Source of the DNA: JAJZXY01 sp046706185
GTDB lineage: Archaea > Thermoplasmatota > Thermoplasmata > Sysuiplasmatales > Sysuiplasmataceae
DNA: 64,000 nucleotides
Reading direction: 5' to 3'
NCBI GenBank assembly: GCA_046706185.1
Contig: JBJKPR010000053.1
Location: 1-64,000 of the forward strand
Shown here: in pieces, positions 17,109 to 26,022 of the stretch
How positions within the stretch are numbered: the first letter of the stretch is position 1
How the letters are laid out: each line of letters begins with the position of its first letter
Translations under genes and position numbers: made by a program
The notes under the pieces: generated by a model
What the model saw: only the letters and a program-made list of their open reading frames with translations
What the model was told of the DNA's origin: nothing
Databases searched by the model: none

Positions 17109-18029
17109 ATGGCACAACTTGTGGAATGCGTACCGAATTTCAGCGAGGGCAGGAATGCTCAAACAGTGGATGCCATAGCAGGTGCAATAAAACAGAGCAG
17201 GGGGATTATTTTCCTCGGTTCTGAAATGGATGCGGACCACAACAGGTCGGTGCTTACATTTGTTGGTAAGCCTGAGGATGTGGCTGAAGCCGCATTCAGA
17301 GCATGCAGCAAGGCGTCTGAGCTCATAGACATGAACAGCCACAGGGGTGAACATCCGAGGATCGGTGCCACCGACGTGATACCGCTCATACCACTGTCCG
17401 GAACAGATATGGAAAGTTGCGTCGTCCTTTCCAGAATGCTTGCCTCCAGGATTTCCGAGGAGCTGCACATACCAACGTACCTCTATGAGAGGTCTGCAAC
17501 AAGGCCGGAAAGAAGGAACCTTTCGGACCTTAGAAAGGGGGAATACGAGGGGCTGAAGGATTCAATCAGGACAGAGGAAAGGAGGCCGGATTTCGGCAGG
17601 GCAGAGCTGCATCCGACCGCCGGCGCAACAGTTGTCGGGGCCAGGCCGCTGCTAGTGGCGTACAACGTCTACCTGAAGACAGAGGATATCGCGATTGCAA
17701 AAAGGATAGCGGGCAGGATCAGGGAAAAGAACGAGGGCATGGCGGGGGTGAAGGCTCTCGGCTTCTACATCGAGAAGAGGAAAATGGCCCAGGTCTCAAT
17801 GAACCTGACAGACCTGTCAAGGACTTCGCCGCTAGCTGCATTCGACAGGGTAACGGAGGAGGCCGAAAGGGAAGGAGTATCGGTTGCCGGAAGTGAGATA
17901 GTGGGAATGGTCCCTGTTACCGCGATCTCAGAGGCTGCTGAGCAAAGGCTTAAGCTGGTTGATTTCGATCGCGGACAGATTATGGAAGGAAAACTTCTAG
18001 ACATGCTACTTTCAGGGATGGCAGAATAA
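17109..18029 (+). CDS. ftcD: Glutamate formimidoyltransferase (FtcD N-terminal-type)
   Basis: The enzyme moves the formimino group of N-formimino-glutamate, a histidine breakdown product, to tetrahydrofolate. The 306-residue protein has the characteristic LVECVPNFSEGRN start, then DADHNRSVLTFVG, HRGEHPRIGATDVIPLIP, and HPTAGATVVGARPLLVAYNVYL. The last includes the folate-binding region. It stands alone, not fused to the cyclodeaminase, which follows with a 1-base overlap (ATG at 18029). With hutH this argues for a histidine-to-folate one-carbon route. It also shows that the organism uses tetrahydrofolate or a close analogue. Confidence 0.94.
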   Translation: MAQLVECVPNFSEGRNAQTVDAIAGAIKQSRGIIFLGSEMDADHNRSVLTFVGKPEDVAEAAFRACSKASELIDMNSHRGEHPRIGATDVIPLIPLSGTDMESCVVLSRMLASRISEELHIPTYLYERSATRPERRNLSDLRKGEYEGLKDSIRTEERRPDFGRAELHPTAGATVVGARPLLVAYNVYLKTEDIAIAKRIAGRIREKNEGMAGVKALGFYIEKRKMAQVSMNLTDLSRTSPLAAFDRVTEEAEREGVSVAGSEIVGMVPVTAISEAAEQRLKLVDFDRGQIMEGKLLDMLLSGMAE

Positions 18030-18625
18030 TGACATACTCCGAGAAGAAAATAAAGGAATTCGTGAAGGAGCTCAGTTCCTCATCTCCAACCCCTGGCGGG
18101 GGTTCCGCGTCGGCTCTCGTGGGCTCGATAGCCGCCTCGCTCATAGTCATGGACTGCAACCTGACGCTCGGCAAGGAAGCATACAAGAGCGTGTCGAGGC
18201 AGGTTGGCGAAATCAAGCGGAGGGCTGCCAAGCTGTCATCCGACCTCCTGAGGTGTGCTGACAGGGATGCGAGGAGCTTCGAGACAGTGATGAGGGCGAT
18301 TTCAATGCCAAAGAACACGGAGCTGCAGAAGCTGAAGCGTTTCGAAAAGGTACAGGGTGCGCTGAAGAAGGCAACGGAGGTGCCGCTTGAGATAATGATG
18401 AACTGCACCGAGCTGGAGTCGATGGCGAAATTCATGTCCGAAAACGGTAACAAGAGCAGCAGGTCCGATGCGGTTGTCGGTGGCATTCTTGCAAACGCCG
18501 CCCTCAAGGGCGCCTATGAAAACCTGGAGATCAACCTTGAATCAATAAAGGACGAAAACTTCGTTGAATACATGAACAGAAAAGCGCTCGACCTTCTTAA
18601 ATCACCCGCGCAGTTCGTCCGCTGA
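18029..18625 (+). CDS. Formimidoyltetrahydrofolate cyclodeaminase
   Basis: The 198-residue helical enzyme releases ammonia from formimino-tetrahydrofolate to give methenyl-tetrahydrofolate. Family features are the glycine-rich SSPTPGGGSASALVGSIAASL near the N terminus, LRCADRDARSFETVM, and NGNKSSRSDAVVGGILANAALKGAYENLEINL near the C terminus. It is coupled to ftcD by a 1-base overlap and corresponds to the C-terminal half of mammalian FTCD. It ends the hut-type block; a DUF218 gene starts 37 bases later. Confidence 0.93.
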   Translation: MTYSEKKIKEFVKELSSSSPTPGGGSASALVGSIAASLIVMDCNLTLGKEAYKSVSRQVGEIKRRAAKLSSDLLRCADRDARSFETVMRAISMPKNTELQKLKRFEKVQGALKKATEVPLEIMMNCTELESMAKFMSENGNKSSRSDAVVGGILANAALKGAYENLEINLESIKDENFVEYMNRKALDLLKSPAQFVR

Positions 18626-18662
18626 GGCGGATGCACCCATCGCCCGGAACAGTGCATGTCAC

Positions 18663-19223
18663 ATGTCTGATCTGAAGGGCGGTGCAGGGACGATCATCGT
18701 GGTGCTGGGTGACAGGCCGGATGGTGACACACCAACTGAGGAGATGCTGAAGAGGGTGCGGCTGGGCGTAAGGCTGGTCGCGGAGGAGGATGCTTCATTG
18801 ATAATATACTCGGGCGGCAGAACGTCGGGACGGCATAGCGAGGGGTTTCTCATGCAGCAGATAGCCGAAGATGAGTTCCCCGATTTGGCAATGCCTGCTG
18901 TGATCGAGCCGAAGAGCCTTGACACCATCGGCAATGCGTACTTCACGGCAAGGGTGCTTGAGAATGTCAACTTCGAGCGGATGTTCGTGGTAACGAGCCC
19001 CTCCCATGCGACAAGGGCAGGCTTCATTTTCAACAGCGTGTTTGAAGGCAGGGCGGAAGTACGCACCTTCGGACAGGTGCCGGACAGGCCGTCCGTCAAT
19101 GAGGAGGAGGCGATGGAACTCGCGCACCTCATACTGGATGGCATCGAGCCCATGGACCTCGACGCTGTCTGGAGAAGGATGAAGGATATGCATCCTTACT
19201 ACATGTCCGACAATACCGAGTAG
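18663..19223 (+). CDS. DUF218 (YdcF/ElyC-like) protein
   Basis: The 186-residue protein has the DUF218 layout. A first strand IIVVLGDRPDGD is followed by LIIYSGGRTSG, then EPKSLDTIGNAYFT and MFVVTSPSHATRAGFIF. These are the Rossmann-like core with the conserved SxxT and SHxxR motifs of YdcF, which binds SAM in E. coli. No signal peptide or membrane segment is visible, unlike the ElyC/SanA members that act at the envelope. The function is unknown. It is on the same strand as ftcD but convergent with the giant repeat protein, whose stop is 9 bases away. Confidence 0.8.
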   Translation: MSDLKGGAGTIIVVLGDRPDGDTPTEEMLKRVRLGVRLVAEEDASLIIYSGGRTSGRHSEGFLMQQIAEDEFPDLAMPAVIEPKSLDTIGNAYFTARVLENVNFERMFVVTSPSHATRAGFIFNSVFEGRAEVRTFGQVPDRPSVNEEEAMELAHLILDGIEPMDLDAVWRRMKDMHPYYMSDNTE

Positions 19224-19231
19224 AAGCGATA

Positions 19232-22200
19232 TCACCTGCTGAGCGCCCGGCCGCACTCGCACATGCCCTTTCGGGCAGCGCACTGCTCATGGTACTTGCG
19301 ACCGCACGCGCAGTCGTGTGTCCTCGACCCGTCCCTGATCTTTCCCCTGCAGAATGCGCACAGGAGCACGGCACTTATCGAACTCCCGTCGATCACGAAG
19401 TTCTTCGAGGAGGAAAACGAGCCTCCGTCCACGGGGCTTGAGGCCGCCGCGCCCACTGAAACCTCTCCGTGAAGAGTTGCGGGCAGGTTCATAGTCCTGC
19501 TCTCTCCCGGCTTCAGGTTTCCCAGGTTTTCCACCTTTGTAATGGATGAGCCGCGTATGTTGACCGAACAGCTGAGCGCAACAACCCTGCCGTCGTTCCT
19601 GACAGTAATCTGGGGGCCCCACTTGCTCGGCTTCCCGTCCAGGAATAGCCTGGGCGAATAGTCGGCTTTCATCTTCTTCATCTCCTCGACAAGCCTCTCA
19701 AGCTCGTCCAGGTTTTTCTCGCTTATCTCCTTCGTGAGCCCGTTGAAGCGCAAATCATAGGAACGGACGTTAATCCCCGTCTTCCTGAGGTCGCCTGCCA
19801 CCTCAGAGAACTGCCTGGAAAGGTTGCCAACCTCGACAACAATGGACTCTTTGGATGCCATGTCCTCCTCTGTACTTGTGATGAAATCAAGCGCCTCGTT
19901 GAACCTCTGGGAAGAGATGAGCTCTTCGAATTCACGCCTCAATCCATCTGTGAAATTCTGTGACAGCCCGTCGATACTGAGGGCGCTCTCAAGGCGCGAC
20001 CTGAGTGCTGTCGTGACGAGAGGTGAAAGCTCATCAAATCTCCGCACGGCAAATGAATAAGCCCCTGCAGTGTCTCCGGAGGCAATCAACTCGTTGAAGT
20101 CCACCAGCTCACCGTCGTTCGGTGAAAGGCCAAGCCTCCTCGCCGCATCGCCTGCGGCATCGACAGCTGCCACCTTCGACATGCAGGCCTCATGCAGTGT
20201 TCCGTCTGCTGCGACCTCACACGCCTGTATTTTCGCCAGTCCCTCCGACACCTGGCCAGTGGATATAAGTTCAAGTGCATCCCTTGCCGTTGACTTGCAC
20301 TCGTCCATGGGCAGACCCATGTCCTCGTAAGTGACGAGTTTGTCCTCGAGGGAAGACATCCTCTGCTTTGCCTTGTCGCTCTCCTTTGAAATATCCTCGA
20401 TCAGCTGTTCAACCTCTATTCCCTTCTCGATCACAGCCTTGTAGCTCTTTGCCTCCAGGAGGTTTGAAATCGAGCTTATCTCTGAATTGAGATCTGCTGA
20501 TGATATACCGTTATCAAGGAGCGATGCGGACCTCTTCCTGAGCACCTCAAGTGTCCTCCTTGCCATCTCCTCCTGGAGTGAGAGCCGTTCAGCCATGTTC
20601 TTGAGAGTTATCAGGGTGTCTGCGGCATCTACGTCACCGCGAGCGATGACGCCCGTTGAACTTTCAAGCTGTGTGGTAATGCTGCCAAGCTCATCGTTCC
20701 CGATGCTGGAGTATATCTGCTGAGTGTATTTCTCCAGAAGCTGCGAGCCTCTTGACTTTAGCCTTTCCGTGCACGACTCAATGCACTTCTGTGCGGTCTG
20801 CATTGCAAGGAGATGCTGGTCATTCTTCAGCAGGTTCTTTGACTGTCTCAGCAGGTTGACTATGCCCGAATCAAGCAGATTGAGTTCGTCCAGCTTCGTG
20901 ACGAGAGAGTCCGCATTCTCAATCATCTCGATCGCCTCGTTGACAGAGTTCCTGACGAGATTGAGCTCATCCCCGGCAAGGCTGAGGCTGTTCAAACACT
21001 GGGAGAACTGGCCTGCCGAGAGGAAGTCCCTGGCTCTTTCCAGCCTTGATTCCACCACATTGGTGTCAAGACCGTCAATCTCTGCCTTTGCGCTCTCGGA
21101 CGCAATGCCGTTGATTCTCTCCATAAGCGACGAGCTGACTTCCGAGGAGACGTCCTTCAGCAGGTACCTTGAGGCAACGAGTGCATCGTAGTGCTTCCTC
21201 TCCTTCATCAGCTCGAGCAGTTCCTCCTTCCGCTGTTCCAGGGCGTCCATCTGAAGGCCCATCTCTCTGCCCACCGACAGAATGCCCTTCAGCTCGATAA
21301 TTTCCTTGGCCGCAAGGTTCGCAGCCATGCTCTTCTCTTCGAGCATAAGCGCCTGCGATATCTCCCTCTTCGCCTGTGGGTAGTCGTACCTCTTCAGCGA
21401 TGCTTTTGCTTCAAGCAGAAGCTTCTGCACCTCTGCAACATTTGCGCTGCCCTTTCTTGCCTCCCCCATCAGCCTCTCCGCCTTGGAAAGGTCCGATTCT
21501 ATGTCCTCGACATGTCGAAGCTTCTTCTGAATCTCGTCCCTTGCAAGGGTGACCATCCTCGAGGCTGCCTCGAAGTCTTCGAATTTGAGCGCAGCGCGCG
21601 CCCGACCTATGATTGTGTAGCCGTATCCGATCTCGACTCTCTTGCGCCTGCATGTGGACACCATGTCCATCAGGGATGACATCTCCTTGACGAAGTAGTC
21701 GTTGAGGAGGTTGTACAGTATGTCATGTGCCTCCCCCGCCGTATTGAGGGCAGACTCAGTGTCTATGTCTGCATTCCTTTCGGCCGCATCAAGCATGTTC
21801 ACCGCCGAGCTGCTGCTGACTTCCGGTACAACTGTCAGGAGCCTCTTAGCCCGCTGGATAAGCGAATGGACCCGGTAGACGTTTCCGTTTGTGGCCCAGT
21901 CGACTATATCCTTGGCAACGGATGCGGCGCGGTAGCTCTCACCCTTCGATTCGAACTGCCTGACTGCATCAAGCATCTTCCCAAGCCTTTCCTTCATGAG
22001 GCCCGTGCTGGATCCAACGGCAACGCTTGCCTTCGTGGACCACGAGTGGTCGAGCTCCTTCAGCCTGTTCTCCACTTCTCTTTCAAGCTCAGCGCTTATA
22101 GCAAGTGACTTGGCAAACTCTGCATTCTTGACAAGGGAGACCGCGGAACTCAGGCGCCTGTTTATATCCAGGGTTTCGGCACCCAGGTACTCGAGTGCGC

Positions 22201-23629
22201 TGATGCTCCTGTCCAGCGCGTCAATCTGCCCTGTAGCGAAGTTCTCCAGCAGTGTATCTATGGCCTTCAGAAGCGGCCGTGAATCGGCGAGGAATGACTC
22301 GAATTCCTTGTTTTCATATTCCCTCTTTGCCTCAGTGTACCGGATGCTTATGTCCACTGAATTCGAGACAAGGGAGACGAGGGCCTGAAATTCCGTGTCG
22401 AGCTTCTTCATCGTCTCCTCGGCATCCGTTGTGACTGTCGAGAGGCGCATCGCCTCCCTGTTTGCAAGCTCCGCAGCCTCAATCGCCTCGCGGTAGCGCC
22501 TCTTTTTCATCAGCTCCCTTACTTCATTCAGATGGTTGTTCACGGGAGTGAGGTCCAGGCCGCTCTTGAGTGCCATTGTTATGTACTTTTTTCCGCTGAA
22601 AAGTATTCTGGCTATGTAATCGTACTTTGCCTTCTCGAGCCTTGACTCGAGCTCCCTGAGGCCGTCATGCCCGACCTCGAAATCACCTGATTCGACCTTT
22701 TGTTCTATGTCCTTGATGGAATTTGCTGCGTAGGAAATGAAACTCGGGGGCAGCGTCCTGTCATTGAGGTCCCCCCTTATTGTCTTGAGTCTAATCTCAA
22801 ATGCCCTGTTCAGCCTCCTGTCAAGTTCCGAGTTGAGTGAGTCCACTACCTTCTGCATCTCGCCGAATTTCTGTTCCGACGGCGAATGCTTGATCTGCTC
22901 GAGCCTCTCCCTGTAGTTCCCGACCCCCAGGCCGAACATCTTGGACAGCTCAATCTTCTGAGAGAGCCTTCTCACCTCCTCATCAACCTTGGAGCGCATC
23001 TGCCTGTTGATCAGCGTGCCTGCCTGCTCGAGGAGCCTGAAGGCATTTTCGACGTTGTTTGCGGTAATCTCGGTCCTTGCGTCTGAGAGTGCCCTCTCCA
23101 CCCCGTCGACGTCACCGCAGTACACTTTGGCTGCCATGAATGCCTTCTGCACCGCCGAAAATTCGTGTGAGAATGTCTCCGCCAGCGTCTTCTCCTCCTT
23201 CTGCCATATGGCGGTCAGGGAAGACTCGGCTTCTTCGTACCTGCCTTCCCCGAGGAGCTTGCGGACGCCCTCCAGGGCAGACTGAAGTGCAGCCGTTTCA
23301 GAGCCGCGTCCGGAGAGGAAGTTCATCATGCTTGATGTGGAGTCCATCCTTGAGGAAAACATGACTTCGATATCATGCTTCAACCCCTCGCCAGTCTGCA
23401 GAGCGGTTGCAATGCAATCCCTGAACTCCCTGGCTTCGTAGAATTCCCTTGCCTTCTTCAGCCCTAGCTCTGGGACTTCGGTGGGAAGGCCGAGGGCTCT
23501 CGCTAGCTCTATCCTCTTTTCCAGGTCTCTGAGCCCGGATTCAGCTTCCTCCTTTTCCTGGGCAAGTTCGCGTGCCTTTTCAGCAAGCTGTTTGCCCAGC
23601 TTCATGCTGCCGAAGTAATTGCCCGTCAA
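19232..23629 (-). CDS. Giant helical-repeat protein with Ig-like domain and C-terminal RING-like zinc motif
   Basis: I do not recognise this 1465-residue protein. Residues about 1-1320 are helical, charged and free of membrane segments. Reading it shows a tandem unit of about 62 residues with a Gly-hydrophobic turn, then an L..A...L..G.Y..A pattern. Turns fall near residues 47, 109, 173, 232, 294, 357, 424, 482, 543, 603, 668, 727, 791, 853, 917, 976, 1041, 1105, 1167, 1221 and 1285, so about 21 copies. A beta-rich Ig-like segment follows (about 1326-1418). The C terminus has eight likely zinc ligands: C1424, C1427, C1440, C1442, H1447, C1450, C1457 and C1459, in RING-like order. No signal peptide is present, so it is probably cytosolic. 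GGTGAG with 5-base spacing supports TTG 23629; ATG 23605 is the alternative. It is divergent from two KaiC-like genes. Confidence 0.85.
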   Translation of the reverse strand: MTGNYFGSMKLGKQLAEKARELAQEKEEAESGLRDLEKRIELARALGLPTEVPELGLKKAREFYEAREFRDCIATALQTGEGLKHDIEVMFSSRMDSTSSMMNFLSGRGSETAALQSALEGVRKLLGEGRYEEAESSLTAIWQKEEKTLAETFSHEFSAVQKAFMAAKVYCGDVDGVERALSDARTEITANNVENAFRLLEQAGTLINRQMRSKVDEEVRRLSQKIELSKMFGLGVGNYRERLEQIKHSPSEQKFGEMQKVVDSLNSELDRRLNRAFEIRLKTIRGDLNDRTLPPSFISYAANSIKDIEQKVESGDFEVGHDGLRELESRLEKAKYDYIARILFSGKKYITMALKSGLDLTPVNNHLNEVRELMKKRRYREAIEAAELANREAMRLSTVTTDAEETMKKLDTEFQALVSLVSNSVDISIRYTEAKREYENKEFESFLADSRPLLKAIDTLLENFATGQIDALDRSISALEYLGAETLDINRRLSSAVSLVKNAEFAKSLAISAELEREVENRLKELDHSWSTKASVAVGSSTGLMKERLGKMLDAVRQFESKGESYRAASVAKDIVDWATNGNVYRVHSLIQRAKRLLTVVPEVSSSSAVNMLDAAERNADIDTESALNTAGEAHDILYNLLNDYFVKEMSSLMDMVSTCRRKRVEIGYGYTIIGRARAALKFEDFEAASRMVTLARDEIQKKLRHVEDIESDLSKAERLMGEARKGSANVAEVQKLLLEAKASLKRYDYPQAKREISQALMLEEKSMAANLAAKEIIELKGILSVGREMGLQMDALEQRKEELLELMKERKHYDALVASRYLLKDVSSEVSSSLMERINGIASESAKAEIDGLDTNVVESRLERARDFLSAGQFSQCLNSLSLAGDELNLVRNSVNEAIEMIENADSLVTKLDELNLLDSGIVNLLRQSKNLLKNDQHLLAMQTAQKCIESCTERLKSRGSQLLEKYTQQIYSSIGNDELGSITTQLESSTGVIARGDVDAADTLITLKNMAERLSLQEEMARRTLEVLRKRSASLLDNGISSADLNSEISSISNLLEAKSYKAVIEKGIEVEQLIEDISKESDKAKQRMSSLEDKLVTYEDMGLPMDECKSTARDALELISTGQVSEGLAKIQACEVAADGTLHEACMSKVAAVDAAGDAARRLGLSPNDGELVDFNELIASGDTAGAYSFAVRRFDELSPLVTTALRSRLESALSIDGLSQNFTDGLRREFEELISSQRFNEALDFITSTEEDMASKESIVVEVGNLSRQFSEVAGDLRKTGINVRSYDLRFNGLTKEISEKNLDELERLVEEMKKMKADYSPRLFLDGKPSKWGPQITVRNDGRVVALSCSVNIRGSSITKVENLGNLKPGESRTMNLPATLHGEVSVGAAASSPVDGGSFSSSKNFVIDGSSISAVLLCAFCRGKIRDGSRTHDCACGRKYHEQCAARKGMCECGRALSR

Positions 23630-23791
23630 CCCTGCTCACCGGTTCCTAATGCGCTACTCATTAATACACAGTTTGATTTTATGACAAATTGAAGTCCTCC
23701 TGGCATCTAATAAACGTGATGTTCCGGTTTCCCTAAATGATTTTGACAGACAGAACAAAGATTAATCACAGCCTCTGTGCATTACGCACCC

Positions 23792-24631
23792 ATGGGATCG
23801 GATGCACGTGCTCAAAGAATTCCGACGGGGGTGGCCGACTTCGACTCCATTCTCGGTGGCGGGCTGCCTCCCGGTTCGGTTGTTCTTCTGCTAGGGGATG
23901 TAGGAAGCGGCTTTGTCGAGTTTGCCTATACGTCGGCTGCCAAGATCTCAATGGCGAAGGACAGGCCTGAATCTGTTGCATTCCTGATGGGCGACAGGGC
24001 GGCAGAGGGAAAGCTGCCTGAGAAGATACATTACGCGACGTTCTTCAAGCCCAAAGAGGAAATCCTTCAGGAGATAATGTTCTCATTCAACGACGATTTC
24101 CACACCGCTTTCAGAAAGAACGTTGAATTCACCGATCTTTCACGCTACTACTTCGAAAAATCTGTCGTGCCTGCTTCCTGGATAGGTGACGGAAATGGCT
24201 TCCTTCTGAACAGGAAAGGGGATACAATAAACTCTTTTGTGGAGTTCCTGGAGAGGAGTGCGAAGGAGAGCCTCGTCATAGTGGATTCGCTTACAGACCT
24301 GGTGGTGAGCGAATCTGTCAACCTGATGGACATAGTGTCTATGCTGCGCGGCATGCAGAGAATGGCCAAGAAGTGGAAGGGAATCATATATCTCCTTCTC
24401 ACCTCCGGTATACTTGACAAGAGGAAGGAGCAGATGATCATCGACAGCGTCGATGGCGTCCTTGTATTCGAGTGGAGCAGGCATGCTTCAAGCAGCAAGA
24501 GACAGCGTTACATTTACATTGCAAAGTTCGTCAGCCTGATGCCCCACCTTGACGAGCAGAGAATCGCACGCTTCGCGACAACACTGACGTCGCAGAGCGG
24601 GCTCGTGGTCATAGACACGGAGAGGATCTGA
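23792..24631 (+). CDS. KaiC-like RecA-superfamily protein with degenerate Walker A
   Basis: This 279-residue protein has the KaiC/RadA-like core: an N-terminal TGVADFDSILGGGLPPGS, then the position of the P-loop. That loop reads GDVGSGFV (35-42), with Phe41 and Val42 in place of the usual Lys and Thr/Ser. ATP hydrolysis is therefore unlikely. A Walker B-like strand LVIVDSLTDLV is kept. Its stop overlaps the ATG of a second KaiC-like gene with an intact P-loop. The likely arrangement is a catalytic/pseudo-ATPase pair. The frame also opens at GTG 23777; I prefer the ATG. The giant repeat protein is transcribed away from it, 162 bases from this start. Confidence 0.82.
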   Translation: MGSDARAQRIPTGVADFDSILGGGLPPGSVVLLLGDVGSGFVEFAYTSAAKISMAKDRPESVAFLMGDRAAEGKLPEKIHYATFFKPKEEILQEIMFSFNDDFHTAFRKNVEFTDLSRYYFEKSVVPASWIGDGNGFLLNRKGDTINSFVEFLERSAKESLVIVDSLTDLVVSESVNLMDIVSMLRGMQRMAKKWKGIIYLLLTSGILDKRKEQMIIDSVDGVLVFEWSRHASSSKRQRYIYIAKFVSLMPHLDEQRIARFATTLTSQSGLVVIDTERI

Positions 24632-25335
24632 TGGAATCAGAAGGTGTCTTTGAAACAGGAATATCGGGCCTCGACGAAATGCTCGGCGGAGGTTTTCCTG
24701 CCCGTTCGGTGGTTGTCGTCCTTGGGTCGTTTGGAACTGGCAAAACAACAATGAGCATGCAGTTCATTCTCAAGGGCCTGGAAAAAGGCGAGAAATGCAT
24801 CTTCATATCGCTTGAGGAGGATGAGAAGTCAGTCATAAGGAACGCAAAGTCGTTCGGCTGGGAGCTTCAGAAGCACATAGACAGCGGGAACCTCGTCCTA
24901 ATGAGGCTGGAGCCCACGAATGCAAGAACTTCTGTCGAGAGGATAAGGAGCGAACTTCCAGATTTCATAAGGCAGTACGGCGCATCAAGGGTGGCGCTGG
25001 ATTCTGTTTCCCTCCTGTCAATGCTGTACGATACTGACAGCGACAAGAGAAGCGGTCTTTTCAACCTCTGCAGGCTTATCAGAGAAAGCGGTGCTGGTGC
25101 ACTACTGACTTCCGAGGTGAACGAGAACCACCCTGTGTCGTCAAGGGACGGCATGGTGGAATACACTTCGGACGGTGTCATCCTACTTCAGTCGGTTGAG
25201 TCGAGCGATGCATCGGAGCAGCAACTCACAATAAGGGTTGTCAAGATGCGGGGCGTCCAGCATTCGAGGAGGATAAGGCCATACAGCATCACAAAGGGAG
25301 GGATAGTGGTGCACTCGGGCTCCGAGGTGTTCTGA
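24631..25335 (+). CDS. KaiC-like ATPase with intact Walker A
   Basis: The 234-residue single-domain KaiC-like protein has TGISGLDEMLGGGFPARSV followed by a complete Walker A, GSFGTGKT (32-39). FISLEEDEKSVIRNAKSFGW (a KaiC hallmark), a Walker B strand VALDSVSLL, and the C-terminal RVVKMRGVQHSRRIRPYSIT follow. Family members include signalling ATPases, ArlH of the archaellum, and many archaeal proteins of unknown role. It is coupled to the degenerate upstream partner by the shared TGATG. No archaellum genes are nearby, so an ArlH role is unlikely. The substrate or partner is unknown. Confidence 0.9.
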   Translation: MESEGVFETGISGLDEMLGGGFPARSVVVVLGSFGTGKTTMSMQFILKGLEKGEKCIFISLEEDEKSVIRNAKSFGWELQKHIDSGNLVLMRLEPTNARTSVERIRSELPDFIRQYGASRVALDSVSLLSMLYDTDSDKRSGLFNLCRLIRESGAGALLTSEVNENHPVSSRDGMVEYTSDGVILLQSVESSDASEQQLTIRVVKMRGVQHSRRIRPYSITKGGIVVHSGSEVF

Positions 25336-25377
25336 GGGCGGCGCACGGCATTAACGATATATCGCTGTTGTGCGTAG

Positions 25378-25986
25378 ATGCCCCTCATGTCGGAGCTACC
25401 GCCGGGACAGTTCTGGGGACACAGGTTTGTGATATACACGATAAACGGAGTTCCGGAGGTGCAGGAGAAGGATTACGTCTTTGACCTTTTCGGACTGGTG
25501 GGCAGCAAGGTCTCACTCTCGTACACGGACCTTGAGAAGCTTGCGGGGGGGAGCCTGCGAGCTGACTTCCACTGTGTGACAAAGTGGAGCATCAGAGACT
25601 GCGAGTGGGGAGGTGTCCCTTTTGCGGTTCTGGCAGAGCGTGCGGGCACAAAAGAGGGCGTTTCCTTTGCATACGCCTATTCGCTCGACGGCTACACCAC
25701 TGTAATCCCCTTCGAAAACATGAGCGATGCCTTCCTTGCACTCACGCTCAACGGGGAAAAGCTGAGCGCGGAACAGGGAGCCCCAGTAAGGCTTGTTGTT
25801 CCTTCGCTCTACGGGTGGAAAAGCGCGAAGTGGCTGAATGCAATAGAGCTTATCGACGACTACAGGGACGGCTACTGGGAAGAGAGGGGATACCACGAAA
25901 GGGGAGATTTCAGGACAGAGGAGCGGTTCAAGAACCCGCTTGCAAGGTTCATACACAAGAAGGTTGCGCCGCAGCGTGGAAGGTAG
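25378..25986 (+). CDS. Molybdopterin-dependent oxidoreductase (sulfite oxidase/YedY-like fold)
   Basis: The 202-residue protein contains only the SUOX-fold molybdopterin domain. The metal-ligating Cys66 is in DFHCVTKWS, followed by WGGVPFAVLAE and a YTTVIPFENM strand. Near the C terminus are LVVPSLYGWKSAKWLNAIEL and YWEERGYHERGDF, both typical of the family. No twin-arginine signal and no heme or dimerisation domain are visible, so it is probably cytoplasmic. The physiological substrate cannot be inferred. ATG 25387 is an alternative start. It lies 42 bases after the KaiC pair, with a short AT-rich gap between. Confidence 0.9.
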   Translation: MPLMSELPPGQFWGHRFVIYTINGVPEVQEKDYVFDLFGLVGSKVSLSYTDLEKLAGGSLRADFHCVTKWSIRDCEWGGVPFAVLAERAGTKEGVSFAYAYSLDGYTTVIPFENMSDAFLALTLNGEKLSAEQGAPVRLVVPSLYGWKSAKWLNAIELIDDYRDGYWEERGYHERGDFRTEERFKNPLARFIHKKVAPQRGR

Positions 25987-26022
25987 GCCGGGGTTTTAAT
26001 CCGATGAATTAATCTACCATCA

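Noticed and set aside
24631..25335. The KaiC-like gene considered as ArlH of the archaellum.
   Set aside because: No ArlI, ArlJ, archaellin or prepilin peptidase genes lie nearby, and the gene pairs with a degenerate KaiC-like partner instead.
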